Shown here: positions 35,393 through 45,891 of the stretch, one piece after another
How positions within the stretch are numbered: position 1 is the stretch's first letter
How the letters are laid out: every line of letters starts with the position of its first letter
Assembly: GCF_009763255.1 (NCBI RefSeq)
Contig: NZ_WSJB01000003.1
Span: forward strand, 27,875-91,874
Direction: 5' to 3'
Origin: Bordetella sp. 02P26C-1
GTDB lineage: Bacteria; Pseudomonadota; Gammaproteobacteria; Burkholderiales; Burkholderiaceae_B
Length of the DNA stretch: 64,000 nucleotides
Made by a program: the position numbers and the translations under genes
Notes under the pieces: model-generated
Told to the model about the DNA's origin: nothing
The model's input: only the letters and a program-made list of their open reading frames with translations
Database searches by the model: none

Positions 35393-36622
35393 TCACTGAT
35401 TGTGATTACTGGCGGCAAAGCCCGCCGCATTCAAAATGTCGATGACTTCCTGAATGTGCTCGGGACCCCGTGTTTGCAGCACAAAATCGACTTCGACATT
35501 GCGCACTGGCAGTGCGGTAAACGCCCGCTGATGGTGGACCTCGGTAATATTGGCCTGTGCATCCGCGATGAGCTTGGTGGCATGAGCAAGCGCGCCCGGC
35601 AAGTCCCGCAGATCCACGCGGATGCGTGCCAGACGACCCGCGCGCACCATGCCGCGCTCGATCAACTCGCCCAACATCAACGGGTCAATGTTGCCGCCCG
35701 TCAGGACCAACGCCACGCGCTTGCCACGGAAACGATTGCCGCCCTGCGCCTGATCATGCAGCAGTGCCGCCAGACCCGCCGCGCCCGCACCCTCGACGAC
35801 CGTTTTTTCGATCTCTAGTAGCACCACAATCGCGTGCTCGATATCGCTTTCGCTGACAAGCTCAATGCGATCGACCAGGCGCCGCACAATCTCCTGAGTC
35901 AGTACGCCAGGGGTTTTCACCGCAATGCCTTCGGCAATCGTATAGTTGCCGGGCGTCATGTTGACTTGATTCACCGCCGCATACATGGCCGGAAACCGTT
36001 CCGTCTGAACCCCCACGATCTCAATGCCGGGTTTGATCGCGCGCGCGGCCGTGGCGATGCCGCCAATGAGACCACCACCACCGATGGCTATCACCATCGC
36101 ATCCAGATCGGGCTGGTCCTCCAGCATCTCTAGCGCCAGCGTGCCCTGCCCGGCAATCACGGCCGCATCATCATAGGGATGGATCATGATGAGGCCCCGT
36201 TCGCGCACAAGCTGGTAGCCATGCGCCTGTGCATCGTCAAAGGTGTCGCCATGCAGCACGACCTCCGCGCCGAAGCGTCGGGTATTGGCGACCTTAACGG
36301 TGGGCGTAAAACGCGGCATGACGATGACCGCGGGCACGCCCATGCGCTGCGCGTGATAGGCCACGCCCTGCGCGTGATTGCCCGCGGACACCGCGATCAC
36401 CCCCTGAGCACGCTCGTCGGGCGTGAGCGCCAGCATCCGATTAAGCGCGCCACGTTCTTTGAATGAGGCGGTGAACTGCAGGTTCTCGAACTTCAGCCAA
36501 ATCTCCGCGCCCAGCATGTCCGAGAGCGTGCGCGAATGGGTAAAGGGGGTCTTGAGCACCTGGCCATGTAGACGGGCGCGGGCAGCTTCGATAGCGGCGA
36601 GATCGATCACGATAGAGTCCAA
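35393..36622 (-). CDS. ilvA: Threonine dehydratase with C-terminal ACT-type domain
   Basis: PLP enzyme converting threonine to 2-oxobutanoate for isoleucine synthesis. The protein has 409 residues. The PLP lysine is K55 in TASFKERGALNR, followed by AVSAGNHAQGVAYHAQ and the glycine loop IAIGGGGLIGGIATAARA. A C-terminal ACT-like part (about 330-400) reads IRVDLRDLPGALAHATKLIA. This short form matches the TdcB/IlvA-with-one-ACT type rather than the 514-residue biosynthetic enzyme. The start codon at 36622 is TTG (MDSIVIDL); an in-frame GTG 12 bases later is nearly as likely because neither has a clear ribosome site. ilvI-ilvH-ilvC lie 7 kb away and use its product. Confidence 0.9.
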   Translation of the reverse strand: MDSIVIDLAAIEAARARLHGQVLKTPFTHSRTLSDMLGAEIWLKFENLQFTASFKERGALNRMLALTPDERAQGVIAVSAGNHAQGVAYHAQRMGVPAVIVMPRFTPTVKVANTRRFGAEVVLHGDTFDDAQAHGYQLVRERGLIMIHPYDDAAVIAGQGTLALEMLEDQPDLDAMVIAIGGGGLIGGIATAARAIKPGIEIVGVQTERFPAMYAAVNQVNMTPGNYTIAEGIAVKTPGVLTQEIVRRLVDRIELVSESDIEHAIVVLLEIEKTVVEGAGAAGLAALLHDQAQGGNRFRGKRVALVLTGGNIDPLMLGELIERGMVRAGRLARIRVDLRDLPGALAHATKLIADAQANITEVHHQRAFTALPVRNVEVDFVLQTRGPEHIQEVIDILNAAGFAASNHNQ

Positions 36623-36727
36623 AAATCCATCAGCCGCACACGCAACGGGGGATACAACGCACGAGCGTCGTAGCGGCAGCGGCCGAGCCCGCGTTATGCG
36701 AGCCGAAAACGTAAGGAGTGTAAATCT

Positions 36728-37453
36728 TCAGCGTACCGGCAGGAAATTGAAAAAGAGCAGCCCTTGCGCGTAGTTAATACCCACGCGACGGCTGTTTTCT
36801 CCCAACAGATTGGCAATCAGATCCAGCCGTCCGATGATTTCGCCAAACTCGCGCTCGAAACTCAGGTTCGTGACCTGCGGGGAGATCTCGTTGGCGTATA
36901 ACAGAGGCTGGCCTGCCGCGTCACGCCGCGTACTCAACAGCCACGCGGCCGCCTCGACGTTACGTGCCGCGTTATAGATACGTTGCCCGCTCAGCACATC
37001 GGAGACATAGATGCGCGTTTTGTCGTTATGCGCGGCGATCAGAGTGTCTGCAAGACCATAGATAAACGCGGCCACCCGGTCGCGCGTATAGGCTGGGTCC
37101 AGCGAGACTGCCAGAATCTGAATGTCGCGCAGCCCATGCAGGTCTGTCGGCGGACGTCGCGTTTCGATCAGCTGCCGCACGCGTTGCACGGCAGCCTCCT
37201 GGCTGGCCGCACCGGACTTGCGCCATTCACGCGGATTGCGACGATAAAGCTTATCCAACAGGATATAGAGGCTATCGAGGTTGTCGCGGATCCCGATGGT
37301 AACCGTGCGATTGAAGTCCGTCTGCGCGAACTGATCCATCGACATGTCTTCGCTTTGCGGACCAACGGCTGGCTCTTGGGTGAACGAACAGCCGGCCGCG
37401 CCAAGCAGTAATACGCTGGCGCCGATACGCGTCACCCACCTGCGATACCTCAT
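36728..37453 (-). CDS. Lipoprotein of unknown function (241 aa)
   Basis: The lipoprotein signal peptide is MRYRRWVTRIGASVLLLGAAGC with the lipobox GAAGC. The mature protein is helical and includes MDQFAQTDFNRTVTIGIRDN, LYILLDKLYRRNPREWRKSG, RIYVSDVLSGQRIYNAARNVE and FEREFGEIIGRLDLIANLLG. No domain was recognised. ATG 37453 was chosen because it starts the lipoprotein signal; an upstream in-frame start has none. It lies just behind pnp, but after a strong terminator, so it is transcribed separately. Confidence 0.75.
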   Translation of the reverse strand: MRYRRWVTRIGASVLLLGAAGCSFTQEPAVGPQSEDMSMDQFAQTDFNRTVTIGIRDNLDSLYILLDKLYRRNPREWRKSGAASQEAAVQRVRQLIETRRPPTDLHGLRDIQILAVSLDPAYTRDRVAAFIYGLADTLIAAHNDKTRIYVSDVLSGQRIYNAARNVEAAAWLLSTRRDAAGQPLLYANEISPQVTNLSFEREFGEIIGRLDLIANLLGENSRRVGINYAQGLLFFNFLPVR

Positions 37454-37535
37454 GCCTGCACGATTCCTGTCTGTAGCACTAGCGGGCTCCGTTATGGTCC
37501 GCGCCCACGGCGCACATGGAATGTACCGTAAACCA

Positions 37536-37563
37536 AACAAAAACGGCACCTTGCGGTGCCGTT
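37536..37563 (-). terminator. Rho-independent terminator of rpsO-pnp
   Basis: Perfect 9-bp stem (AACGGCACC at 37542-37550 and GGTGCCGTT at 37555-37563, loop TTGC) followed on the minus strand by TTTTTGTTT. It ends the pnp transcript 21 bases after its stop. Confidence 0.92.
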
Positions 37564-37584
37564 CCTGTTCAATCATTGCAAAGC

Positions 37585-39744
37585 TTATTCAGCTTTGGGC
37601 GCGGCTTCGCCAGCGCCAGCCTCACCTGCGGGCTGCTGCTGCTCGATACCGCCGATGGCCTTGGCGGACAGACGCAGACGGCCCTTGTCATCGGCTTCGA
37701 TGACCTTGACGCGCACGTGTTGACCGACCTTCAGCACATCGTTGATGTTGGCGATGCGATAGTTGGCGATTTCCGAGATGTGCAGCAGACCATCGCGGCC
37801 CGGCAGCACTTGCACGATCGCGCCGAAATCCAACAGACGCAGCACCGAGCCTTCGTAGACCTGGCCGACTTCGACATCCGCAGTCAGTTCGACGATGCGG
37901 CGCTCGGCTTCGCGGGCTTGAGCCTCGTCCACGCTGGAGATCACGATCGTGCCATCGTCGGAGATGTCGATTTGCGTACCGGTTTCTTCGGTCAGCGCAC
38001 GGATGGTGGCGCCGCCCTTGCCGATCACGTCACGGATCTTCTCGGGGTTGATCTTGATCGTCAGCATGCGCGGAGCGAAAGCCGACAGCTCACCACGCGA
38101 GCCTTGCAGGGCTTCACGCATCTTTTCCAGGATGTGCAGACGGCCTTCGCGGGCTTGAGCCAGCGCGACCTGCATGATTTCCTTGGTGATGCCTTGGATC
38201 TTGATGTCCATCTGCAGCGCGGTGATGCCGTTTTCGGTACCCGCCACCTTGAAGTCCATATCGCCGAGGTGATCTTCATCGCCCAGGATATCGGTCAGCA
38301 CGGCGAACTTGCCGTCGTCAAGGATCAGGCCCATGGCCACACCCGCCACGTGATCTTGCAGCGGCACACCGGCGTCCATCATGGCCAGCGAACCACCGCA
38401 CACCGATGCCATCGACGAGGAACCGTTGGATTCGGTGATTTCCGACACCAGACGGATGGTGTATTGGAAATCTTCGTGGGGCGGCAGCAGCGAGACGAGT
38501 GCGCGCTTAGCCAGACGGCCGTGGCCGATTTCACGGCGCTTGGGCACACCGATACGGCCGGTTTCACCGGTCGCGAACGGAGGCATGTTGTAGTGCAGCA
38601 TGAAGCGGTCACGGTACTCGCCCATGAGCGCGTCGATGATTTGCTCGTCCTGCTTGGTACCCAGGGTCGCGACGACCAGCGCCTGCGTTTCACCACGGGT
38701 GAACAAGGCGCTACCGTGAGCGCGCGGCAGCACGCCCAGGCGCACGCTGATCGGGCGCACGGTGCGCGTGTCGCGACCGTCGATACGCGGCTCACCGTTC
38801 AAGATCTGACCACGCACGATGCGGGCTTCCAGATCGAACAGGATGTTGTCGACTTCGACCGAATCCGGTTTGTCCTGACCGGCGGCGGCAGCCTGCTCGG
38901 CCACGGTCGCGTGCACCTGCGCATAGACTTCGCGCAGTTGCGTGGTGCGAGCCTGCTTTTGGCGAACTTGGTAGGCGGCGACCAGGCCATCCTGCGCGGC
39001 AGCGGTGACGGCAGCGATCAGGGCTTCGTTCTTGGCCGCGGGCTGCCAATCCCAGTCAGGCTTGCCGGCGTCACGCACGAGGTCGTGAATCGCGTTGATA
39101 GCGGCCTGCATTTGTTCGTGACCGAACACCACGCCACCCAGCATGATGTCTTCGGACAGTTGCTGCGCTTCGGATTCGACCATCAGCACGGCGTTTTCGG
39201 TACCGGCCACCACCAGGTCCATCTTGGACGTCTTCAGCTGCGAAGCGGTGGGGTTGAGCACGTACTGGTCATTGATATAGGCCACGCGCGCGGCGCCGAT
39301 CGGACCATTGAACGGAATACCCGAAATCGCCAACGCGGCGGAGGCGCCGATCATGGCGGGGATATCGGGATCGATTTCCGGGTTGACCGACAGCGTGTGC
39401 AGCACAACCTGGACTTCGTTGTAGAAGCCTTCGGGGAACAGCGGACGCAGGGGACGATCGATCAGGCGCGAGGTCAGGGTTTCTTTTTCCGACGGCTTGC
39501 CTTCGCGCTTGAAGAACCCACCCGGGATACGGCCCGCGGCGTAGGTTTTTTCGATGTAATCGACGGTCAGGGGGAAGAAGGTTTGGCCAGGCTTGGCATT
39601 TTTCGCGGCCACAACGGTGGCCAATACCACCGTATCGTCGACGGACACCACCACGGCGCCGGAGGCCTGACGGGCGATCTCGCCGGTTTCCAGTACGACC
39701 GTATGCTGGCCGTATTGGAACGACTTAGTCACTTTATTGAACAT
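37585..39744 (-). CDS. pnp: Polyribonucleotide nucleotidyltransferase (PNPase)
   Basis: Phosphorolytic 3'-5' exoribonuclease and degradosome component. The protein has 719 residues: two RNase PH domains (about 10-220 and 310-540) joined by a helical linker, the KH domain ([20 protein letters not shown], about 555-615) and an S1 domain ([19 protein letters not shown], about 620-690), then a short Ala/Glu-rich tail. It is downstream of rpsO with a strong hairpin in between. The order rpsO-pnp is conserved. Confidence 0.98.
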   Translation of the reverse strand: MFNKVTKSFQYGQHTVVLETGEIARQASGAVVVSVDDTVVLATVVAAKNAKPGQTFFPLTVDYIEKTYAAGRIPGGFFKREGKPSEKETLTSRLIDRPLRPLFPEGFYNEVQVVLHTLSVNPEIDPDIPAMIGASAALAISGIPFNGPIGAARVAYINDQYVLNPTASQLKTSKMDLVVAGTENAVLMVESEAQQLSEDIMLGGVVFGHEQMQAAINAIHDLVRDAGKPDWDWQPAAKNEALIAAVTAAAQDGLVAAYQVRQKQARTTQLREVYAQVHATVAEQAAAAGQDKPDSVEVDNILFDLEARIVRGQILNGEPRIDGRDTRTVRPISVRLGVLPRAHGSALFTRGETQALVVATLGTKQDEQIIDALMGEYRDRFMLHYNMPPFATGETGRIGVPKRREIGHGRLAKRALVSLLPPHEDFQYTIRLVSEITESNGSSSMASVCGGSLAMMDAGVPLQDHVAGVAMGLILDDGKFAVLTDILGDEDHLGDMDFKVAGTENGITALQMDIKIQGITKEIMQVALAQAREGRLHILEKMREALQGSRGELSAFAPRMLTIKINPEKIRDVIGKGGATIRALTEETGTQIDISDDGTIVISSVDEAQAREAERRIVELTADVEVGQVYEGSVLRLLDFGAIVQVLPGRDGLLHISEIANYRIANINDVLKVGQHVRVKVIEADDKGRLRLSAKAIGGIEQQQPAGEAGAGEAAPKAE

Positions 39745-39768
39745 GACGAGAATTCCTTACAAATGAAA

Positions 39769-39808
39769 AACCGTGGCCGCTGCGACGATTGCCGCAACGA
39801 CCACGGTT
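39769..39808 (-). terminator. Intercistronic hairpin between rpsO and pnp
   Basis: Stem AACCGTGG (39769-39776) and CCACGGTT (39801-39808) with an inner TGCG/CGCA helix, followed by TTTTTC on the minus strand. It lies in the 90-base gap. A similarly placed hairpin in E. coli is both a partial terminator and the RNase III site used for pnp autocontrol; that role here is by analogy. Confidence 0.75.
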
Positions 39809-39834
39809 GTGTCATGGGGAGCCAGCCCCGCCGA

Positions 39835-40104
39835 TCACTTACGCAGACCGAGTTTTTCGATCAGAGCGCGGTACGAATCGGGGTTGCGACCCTTGAGGTA
39901 GTCGAGCAGTTTGCGGCGACGGCTGACCATGCGCAGCAGACCGCGGCGCGAGTGGTGATCCTTCATGTGTTCTTTGAAGTGACCGGTCAGTTCGTTGATA
40001 CGGGCGGTCAGCAGAGCCACTTGGACTTCGGGGGAACCGGTATCGCCTTGGGCGCGTTGAAACTGAGCGACGATGTCGGCTTTTTTGATGTCAGCTACGG
40101 ACAT
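39835..40104 (-). CDS. rpsO: 30S ribosomal protein S15
   Basis: The protein has 89 residues, exactly the family length. Sequences include [40 protein letters not shown] and [21 protein letters not shown]. It binds 16S rRNA. ATG 40104 has AGAGGT upstream. First gene of rpsO-pnp; a TATAAT hexamer lies at 40279-40284 on the minus strand. Confidence 0.98.
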
Positions 40105-40278
40105 GGAATGACCTCTTCGGACTTGCGGTGGGGCCGAGGTGCCCAACCGTGGGTTGATAAACGACAAAAAGCTGCCCGCGCCTTCGAGCGCGAATACGAC
40201 GTTTTGTACAACTTCTTGACGTGCGTTCGATATTAAATTGCCCGACCATGCGCGACAGCCGGGCAAATAACGAAAGCG

Positions 40279-40306
40279 ATTATAGCCGATTCGCGGGATT
40301 TGCCTA
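40279..40306 (-). promoter_or_regulatory. Probable sigma-70 promoter of rpsO-pnp
   Basis: Perfect -10 TATAAT (40279-40284 on the minus strand) with TAGGCA (40301-40306) 16 bases upstream, four of six matches to TTGACA. It lies 175 bases before rpsO. Confidence 0.5.
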
Positions 40307-40487
40307 TAAAGCCACGTGCGAACGTCTCGAGGGGCGAGATTTGCGGCTTTGGCGAGCGACGGTCGCGCTCCGCCCGCACGGAAACTGCACGCGCGGGTAC
40401 AGACCCGTTAGAATTGCCCATAGGGTGCGACGGTGCCCAAGAGAGCATCTATCGCCCCCGATTGAAAGCCGTTCACAGGAGCATGCT

Positions 40488-41003
40488 ATGCGGGGTTTCG
40501 CCCGTCGTCTGGCCAGATTAACGATATCTTTGAGCGCCGTGGGCGCGCTCCTCGCCTGCGCCAATCCCACCCAGATCGCTCCCGGCACGCCTTTTAATCA
40601 GGTCGAGGCTCAGATGGGGCAGCCGAATTTTGAATGCGTCAGACCAGACGGCACGCGACGGGTGATCTGGACGATGCAGCCTGCCGGGCAATTTGCCTGG
40701 GGCGCGGATGTACTGCCCGACGGCCGCATCGATCAAATGCAGTCCATCCTGACCGATGCCTATTTCAAGCGAATATCCTTGGGCTGGACCGCCGACCAAG
40801 TCCGTTGCGAATTCGGGCCGCCCGCAAACATCTCCGGTGTGGGCCTGCCCAGCGTGCGCGAGACTGTCTGGGCGTACCGCTACAAGCAATCGGGCGTCTG
40901 GAATTCGTTGATGTATGTCTACATGGGCCGCGATGGTAACCATGTGACGCGCTTTCATCCCGGGCCGGATCCGGAGTATGACGAAGACCGCCTCTGGCGG
41001 TAG
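40488..41003 (+). CDS. Lipoprotein with two BamE-like repeats (171 aa)
   Basis: The lipoprotein signal peptide (MRGFARRLARLTISL..VGALLAC) ends in an LLAC lipobox. The mature protein contains two similar halves: GTPFNQVEAQMGQPNFEC and WTADQVRCEFGPPANIS, each an 'x-T-x-x-x-V-x-x-x-x-G-x-P' helix followed by strands (RRVIWTMQPAGQFAW and ETVWAYRYKQSGVWN), as in BamE/SmpA-like folds. ATG 40488 has AGGAG 8 bases upstream; longer in-frame readings overlap the rpsO promoter and are rejected. It is divergent from rpsO. Confidence 0.75.
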   Translation: MRGFARRLARLTISLSAVGALLACANPTQIAPGTPFNQVEAQMGQPNFECVRPDGTRRVIWTMQPAGQFAWGADVLPDGRIDQMQSILTDAYFKRISLGWTADQVRCEFGPPANISGVGLPSVRETVWAYRYKQSGVWNSLMYVYMGRDGNHVTRFHPGPDPEYDEDRLWR

Positions 41004-41075
41004 TAAAGCCTGAATGTAACAAGGGCGCCCGCGTCATACGCCAGGCGCCCTGATCAGGCCAATCTCCCGGTGGGA

Positions 41076-41849
41076 TTAGTCACTACCAGCACGACGATCA
41101 TGCTGGAATTTCCTGGCGCGGTTCCAGCGCCACAGCATGACGACCCAGCCGGATAGGCCATACAAGACAAACAGGCCAAATAAGACAACCGGAGGATCGC
41201 TGGACACGAAAACAAACACAGCGACCACCAACAAAATGCCCCAGAACGGCACACTGCGCCCGAGCGCAAAGCTCTTGCCGCTATAGAACGACGCGTTCGA
41301 GACCATGCTCACGCCGGCATACATGGTCAGGATAAACGCCACCCAGACGATCACGCCCTCGGACATGGGCAACTTGTTATCGATCGCCAGCCAGACAAAC
41401 CCCGCCACCAGCGCTGCCGCGGCCGGGCTGGGCAAGCCCTGAAAATAGCGTTTATCGACAACACCAATATTGGTATTGAAGCGTGCCAGACGCAGCGCGG
41501 CGCCTGCGACATAGACGAAAGCGGCAAGCCAGCCCCAGCGCCCCAGATCGTGCAGCGCCCACTCGTACATGACCAACGCGGGCGCAACGCCGAACGAGGT
41601 CATATCCGAGAGCGAATCATATTGCTCCCCGAAGGCCGACTGGGTATTGGTCAGCCGCGCCACGCGGCCGTCCATCCCGTCGAGCACCATCGCCACGAAA
41701 ATCGCGATGGCGGCCGTTTCGAATCGATCGTTCATCGCCTGCACGACCGCGTAAAACCCGGCAAACAGCGCAGCCGTGGTAAAGGCGTTGGGCAGCAAAT
41801 AAATGCTGCGATGGCGATTCTCAGAATCTCGCATGGAAAAGTTGGGCAT
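41076..41849 (-). CDS. pssA: CDP-diacylglycerol-serine O-phosphatidyltransferase
   Basis: Integral membrane enzyme making phosphatidylserine, precursor of phosphatidylethanolamine. The protein has 257 residues and about seven to eight helices. The CDP-alcohol phosphatidyltransferase motif D-G-x2-A-R-x8-G-x3-D-x3-D is present as DGRVARLTNTQSAFGEQYDS plus D. The ATG at 41849 (MPNFSMRD) is used; an in-frame GTG two codons upstream is possible. It follows ilvC on the same strand but behind a strong terminator. Confidence 0.95.
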   Translation of the reverse strand: MPNFSMRDSENRHRSIYLLPNAFTTAALFAGFYAVVQAMNDRFETAAIAIFVAMVLDGMDGRVARLTNTQSAFGEQYDSLSDMTSFGVAPALVMYEWALHDLGRWGWLAAFVYVAGAALRLARFNTNIGVVDKRYFQGLPSPAAAALVAGFVWLAIDNKLPMSEGVIVWVAFILTMYAGVSMVSNASFYSGKSFALGRSVPFWGILLVVAVFVFVSSDPPVVLFGLFVLYGLSGWVVMLWRWNRARKFQHDRRAGSD

Positions 41850-41927
41850 ATTCACACAATGTGGCAGCGGACAACCGAAAGATTAACTCATCCTGCCCGA
41901 AAAGACCTGCACCGGCGCCGCCGGGCG

Positions 41928-41965
41928 AAAAAAATGCGGCACCCTCCCTCGGGAGGATGCCGCAT
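41928..41965 (-). terminator. Rho-independent terminator of ilvIHC
   Basis: Long stem ATGCGGCA...CCTCCC / GGGAGG...TGCCGCAT (41934-41965) followed on the minus strand by a run of seven T. It ends the ilvI-ilvH-ilvC transcript. Confidence 0.93.
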
Positions 41966-42010
41966 GTTGCGTGCCTTGCCCCGAAAGGCCCGGCACGACG
42001 GTCGTCATGC

Positions 42011-43090
<1,080 letters not shown>

Positions 43091-43582
43091 TTAGATTTTC
43101 AGGATGCGCTCGCCGCGACCGATACCGGACACACCGGTACGGACGGTCTCCAGAATGGCGCTGCGATCCAGGGCGTCGATGAAAGCCTGCACCTTGTCTT
43201 GCGTGCCGGTCAGTTCAATGGTGTAGGACTTGTCGGTCACATCGATGATGCTGCCGCGGAAAATATCGGCCATGCGCTTCATTTCCTCGCGCTCTTTACC
43301 GACGGCGCGCACTTTGATCAGCATCAGCTCGCGTTCGATGTGGGCGCCTTCGGTCAGATCCACCACCTTGACCACGTCAACCAGACGGTTCAAGTGTTTG
43401 GTGATCTGTTCGATGATCTCGTCCGAACCCTCGGTCACCACGGTCAGACGCGACAGCGTGGCGTCCTCGGTGGGCGCGACGGTCAAGGTTTCGATGTTGT
43501 AGCCACGCGCCGAGAAAAGTCCGACCACGCGCGAGAGCGCGCCCGGTTCGTTTTCCATCAGCACGGAAATCACGTGTTTCAT
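43091..43582 (-). CDS. ilvH: Acetolactate synthase small (regulatory) subunit
   Basis: The protein has 163 residues. The N-terminal ACT domain (VISVLMENEPGALSRVVGLF, GYNIETLTVAPTEDATLSR) binds valine. The C-terminal part activates the large subunit (ELTGTQDKVQAFIDAL, EIVRTG-type end). It lies 10 bases after ilvI. Confidence 0.97.
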   Translation of the reverse strand: MKHVISVLMENEPGALSRVVGLFSARGYNIETLTVAPTEDATLSRLTVVTEGSDEIIEQITKHLNRLVDVVKVVDLTEGAHIERELMLIKVRAVGKEREEMKRMADIFRGSIIDVTDKSYTIELTGTQDKVQAFIDALDRSAILETVRTGVSGIGRGERILKI

Positions 43583-43592
43583 GAGCGCCTCC

Positions 43593-45308
43593 TTACAGGT
43601 CTTCGGAACCGAGCAGCATCTCGGTCAGCCCGCGACCGGCCTTCACCATCGGCCACACGTTTTCGGTACGGTCAGTGATGAAGTCGAGGAAGACCAGGCG
43701 ATCCTTGTGCTTCTTGAACGCTTCGCGCAACGCCGGCTCGACATCGGCCGGGCGCTCGATGCGCAAACCTACGTGGCCATACGCCTCGGCCACCTTGACG
43801 AAGTCGGGCAGCGAATCCATGTACGACTCGGAATAACGCGAGCCATAATCGATCTGTTGCCACTGACGCACCATGCCCAGGAACCGGTTGTTCAGGCATA
43901 CGATCTTCGGCGTCAGGTGATATTGCTGGCAGGTCGACAGTTCCTGGATGTTCATCTGGATCGAGGCTTCGCCGGTGATCACGGCGATTTCCGCGCCCGG
44001 ATTGGCCATTTGCACGCCCATGGCGTACGGCAGACCCACACCCATCGTGCCCAGGCCACCGGAATTGATCCAGCGACGCGGCTTGTCGAACTTGTAGTAC
44101 TGCGCCGCCCACATCTGGTGCTGACCCACGTCGGAGGTCACGAAAGCGTCGCCGCCGGTGACTTCCCAGAGTTTTTCCACCACGAACTGCGGCTTGATGA
44201 CTTCGTCGGAGCCGGCGTAGTGCAAGCATTGCTTGCCGCGCCAGGCTTCGATTTGCTGCCACCACTTGTCCAGCGAGGCCGGCTTGGCGTCGGCGCGCGC
44301 AGCGTCGTACTGCGCCAGCAGCTCGACCAGCACGTCTTTCACGTTGCCCACGATGGGGACGTCCACGCGAACGCGCTTGGAAATCGAGGACGGATCGATA
44401 TCGATGTGAATGATCTTGCGGGCATTCTGCGCAAAGTGGCGCGGATTGCCGATCACGCGGTCATCGAAACGCGCACCCACGGCGAGCAGCACGTCGCAGT
44501 GCTGCATGGCCATGTTGGCCTCGTAGGTGCCGTGCATGCCGGGCATGCCCACGAATTGACGGCTGGAGGCGGGCATGGCGCCCAGGCCCATCAGCGTGTT
44601 CGTGCACGGCGCGCCCAGGCGCTCGACCACGCGGCGCAGCTCCTCGGAAGCGTCGGACAGAATGACGCCGCCGCCCGTATAAATCATCGGACGTTCGGCC
44701 GACAACAGCATCTGCACGGCTTTCTTGATTTGCCCTTGGTGGCCTTTATTGACCGGGGCATACGAGCGCATGCTGATCTCGCCCTTGGGCGGTACATATT
44801 TGCATGGCTGCAGGCTGACGTCCTTGGGCACGTCCACGAGCACGGGACCGGGACGGCCGGTGCGGGCGATATAGAACGCCTTGCGCAGCGTGTCGGCCAG
44901 ATCTTTGACGTCGCGCACGAGGAAGTTGTGCTTCACGCAGGGACGCGTGATGCCGACCGTGTCGCATTCCTGGAAAGCGTCCTCACCGATGGCCGCAGTG
45001 GGCACCTGCCCGCTGATGATGACCATGGGGATCGAATCCATGTACGCCGTGGCAATGCCGGTGATGGCGTTGGTCACGCCGGGGCCGCTGGTCACGATAC
45101 ATACGCCCACCTTATTCGACGCGCGCGAATAGGCATCGGCGGCATGCACGGCAGCTTGCTCGTGGCGCACCAAGATATGTTTGAACTTGTCTTGCTTGAA
45201 AATCGCGTCGTAAATGTACAACACGGCACCGCCGGGGTAGCCGAAAACGTGTTCCACGCCTTCTTCGGCCAGGCAGCGCACGAGTATATCGGCGCCTATG
45301 GTTTCCAT
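43593..45308 (-). CDS. ilvI: Acetolactate synthase large (catalytic) subunit
   Basis: ThDP-, FAD- and Mg-dependent condensation of pyruvate with pyruvate or 2-oxobutanoate. The protein has 571 residues: the N-terminal PYR domain (HVFGYPGGAVLYIYDAIF, catalytic Glu in LVRHEQAAVHAADAY), the central FAD-associated domain, and the C-terminal PP domain with TGEASIQMNIQELSTCQQY and LNNRFLGMVRQWQ (ThDP/Mg binding). ATG 45308 has AGGA 8 bases upstream; a longer in-frame extension (to 45677) is unlike the family and is rejected. It heads the operon. Confidence 0.97.
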   Translation of the reverse strand: METIGADILVRCLAEEGVEHVFGYPGGAVLYIYDAIFKQDKFKHILVRHEQAAVHAADAYSRASNKVGVCIVTSGPGVTNAITGIATAYMDSIPMVIISGQVPTAAIGEDAFQECDTVGITRPCVKHNFLVRDVKDLADTLRKAFYIARTGRPGPVLVDVPKDVSLQPCKYVPPKGEISMRSYAPVNKGHQGQIKKAVQMLLSAERPMIYTGGGVILSDASEELRRVVERLGAPCTNTLMGLGAMPASSRQFVGMPGMHGTYEANMAMQHCDVLLAVGARFDDRVIGNPRHFAQNARKIIHIDIDPSSISKRVRVDVPIVGNVKDVLVELLAQYDAARADAKPASLDKWWQQIEAWRGKQCLHYAGSDEVIKPQFVVEKLWEVTGGDAFVTSDVGQHQMWAAQYYKFDKPRRWINSGGLGTMGVGLPYAMGVQMANPGAEIAVITGEASIQMNIQELSTCQQYHLTPKIVCLNNRFLGMVRQWQQIDYGSRYSESYMDSLPDFVKVAEAYGHVGLRIERPADVEPALREAFKKHKDRLVFLDFITDRTENVWPMVKAGRGLTEMLLGSEDL

Positions 45309-45891
45309 GATGGTTTCCTGTTTCAGTACCGGCACGGTTTTCCTGACTGTTGCCCGCCCTGATACGGCTGCAACGGAACTTGTACCAACATCGACAACAT
45401 GACCTGGCGCTTTGAGATTCACGGAACCTCTCCACCCAGACACCTTGCCGACCTGACACTCATTCGTCGGGAACGCAGTGCAAACGCCCCATGGGGACGC
45501 TGGAGGTCGAAATGGAAGCTTTGGCAACACACGCTTGTGACGCGGCCAACAGCAGGTAATTACTGCCGCGGAAACGTCTGGAATGTAGCCCAGGCGATCC
45601 GCTTGCCTGAGCGCCAGCATCGGATAGGCAGGCCGGCGCAAGACCGAGAATTTACCGCGTTGCGGGATTAGGAGCAAATCGAGAAGACAAATTTGCCACA
45701 GTCAATGCGGGCTGCCTGAAGCCGGCACCACTCAGGCGGGGCTGATCAGCATGCTCAGGCGCGTTCGTAAAAATCGGACCAGTCCTAGACGAAATCACCC
45801 GCCCAACCTCGCAGCACACGAGCGCGCTGTCACACACAAGCAGCCACTTGTTCCTATACTTGCAGCATCCCGACTCTGCAGCGGCCTGCCC
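45309..45891. other. Gene-free stretch upstream of ilvIHC and the FUSC gene
   Basis: About 580 bases between divergent genes. Open in-frame extensions of both neighbours have no family resemblance and are rejected. No branched-chain-rich leader peptide, attenuator stem set or clear operator was found, although a long regulated leader for ilvI would fit here. Confidence 0.45.

Noticed and set aside
37516..40236. Very long open frame (906 codons) on the plus strand over pnp and rpsO
   Set aside because: It is the antisense of the certain genes pnp and rpsO; its His/Asp/Gln-rich translation is the usual mirror of GC-rich coding DNA and matches no family.
43581..45362. 593-codon plus-strand open frame over ilvI
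   Set aside because: Antisense shadow of ilvI; low-information composition and no ribosome site.
45309..45677. N-terminal extension of ilvI by 123 codons
   Set aside because: Unlike any acetolactate synthase, while the ATG at 45308 has a ribosome site and gives the exact family start.
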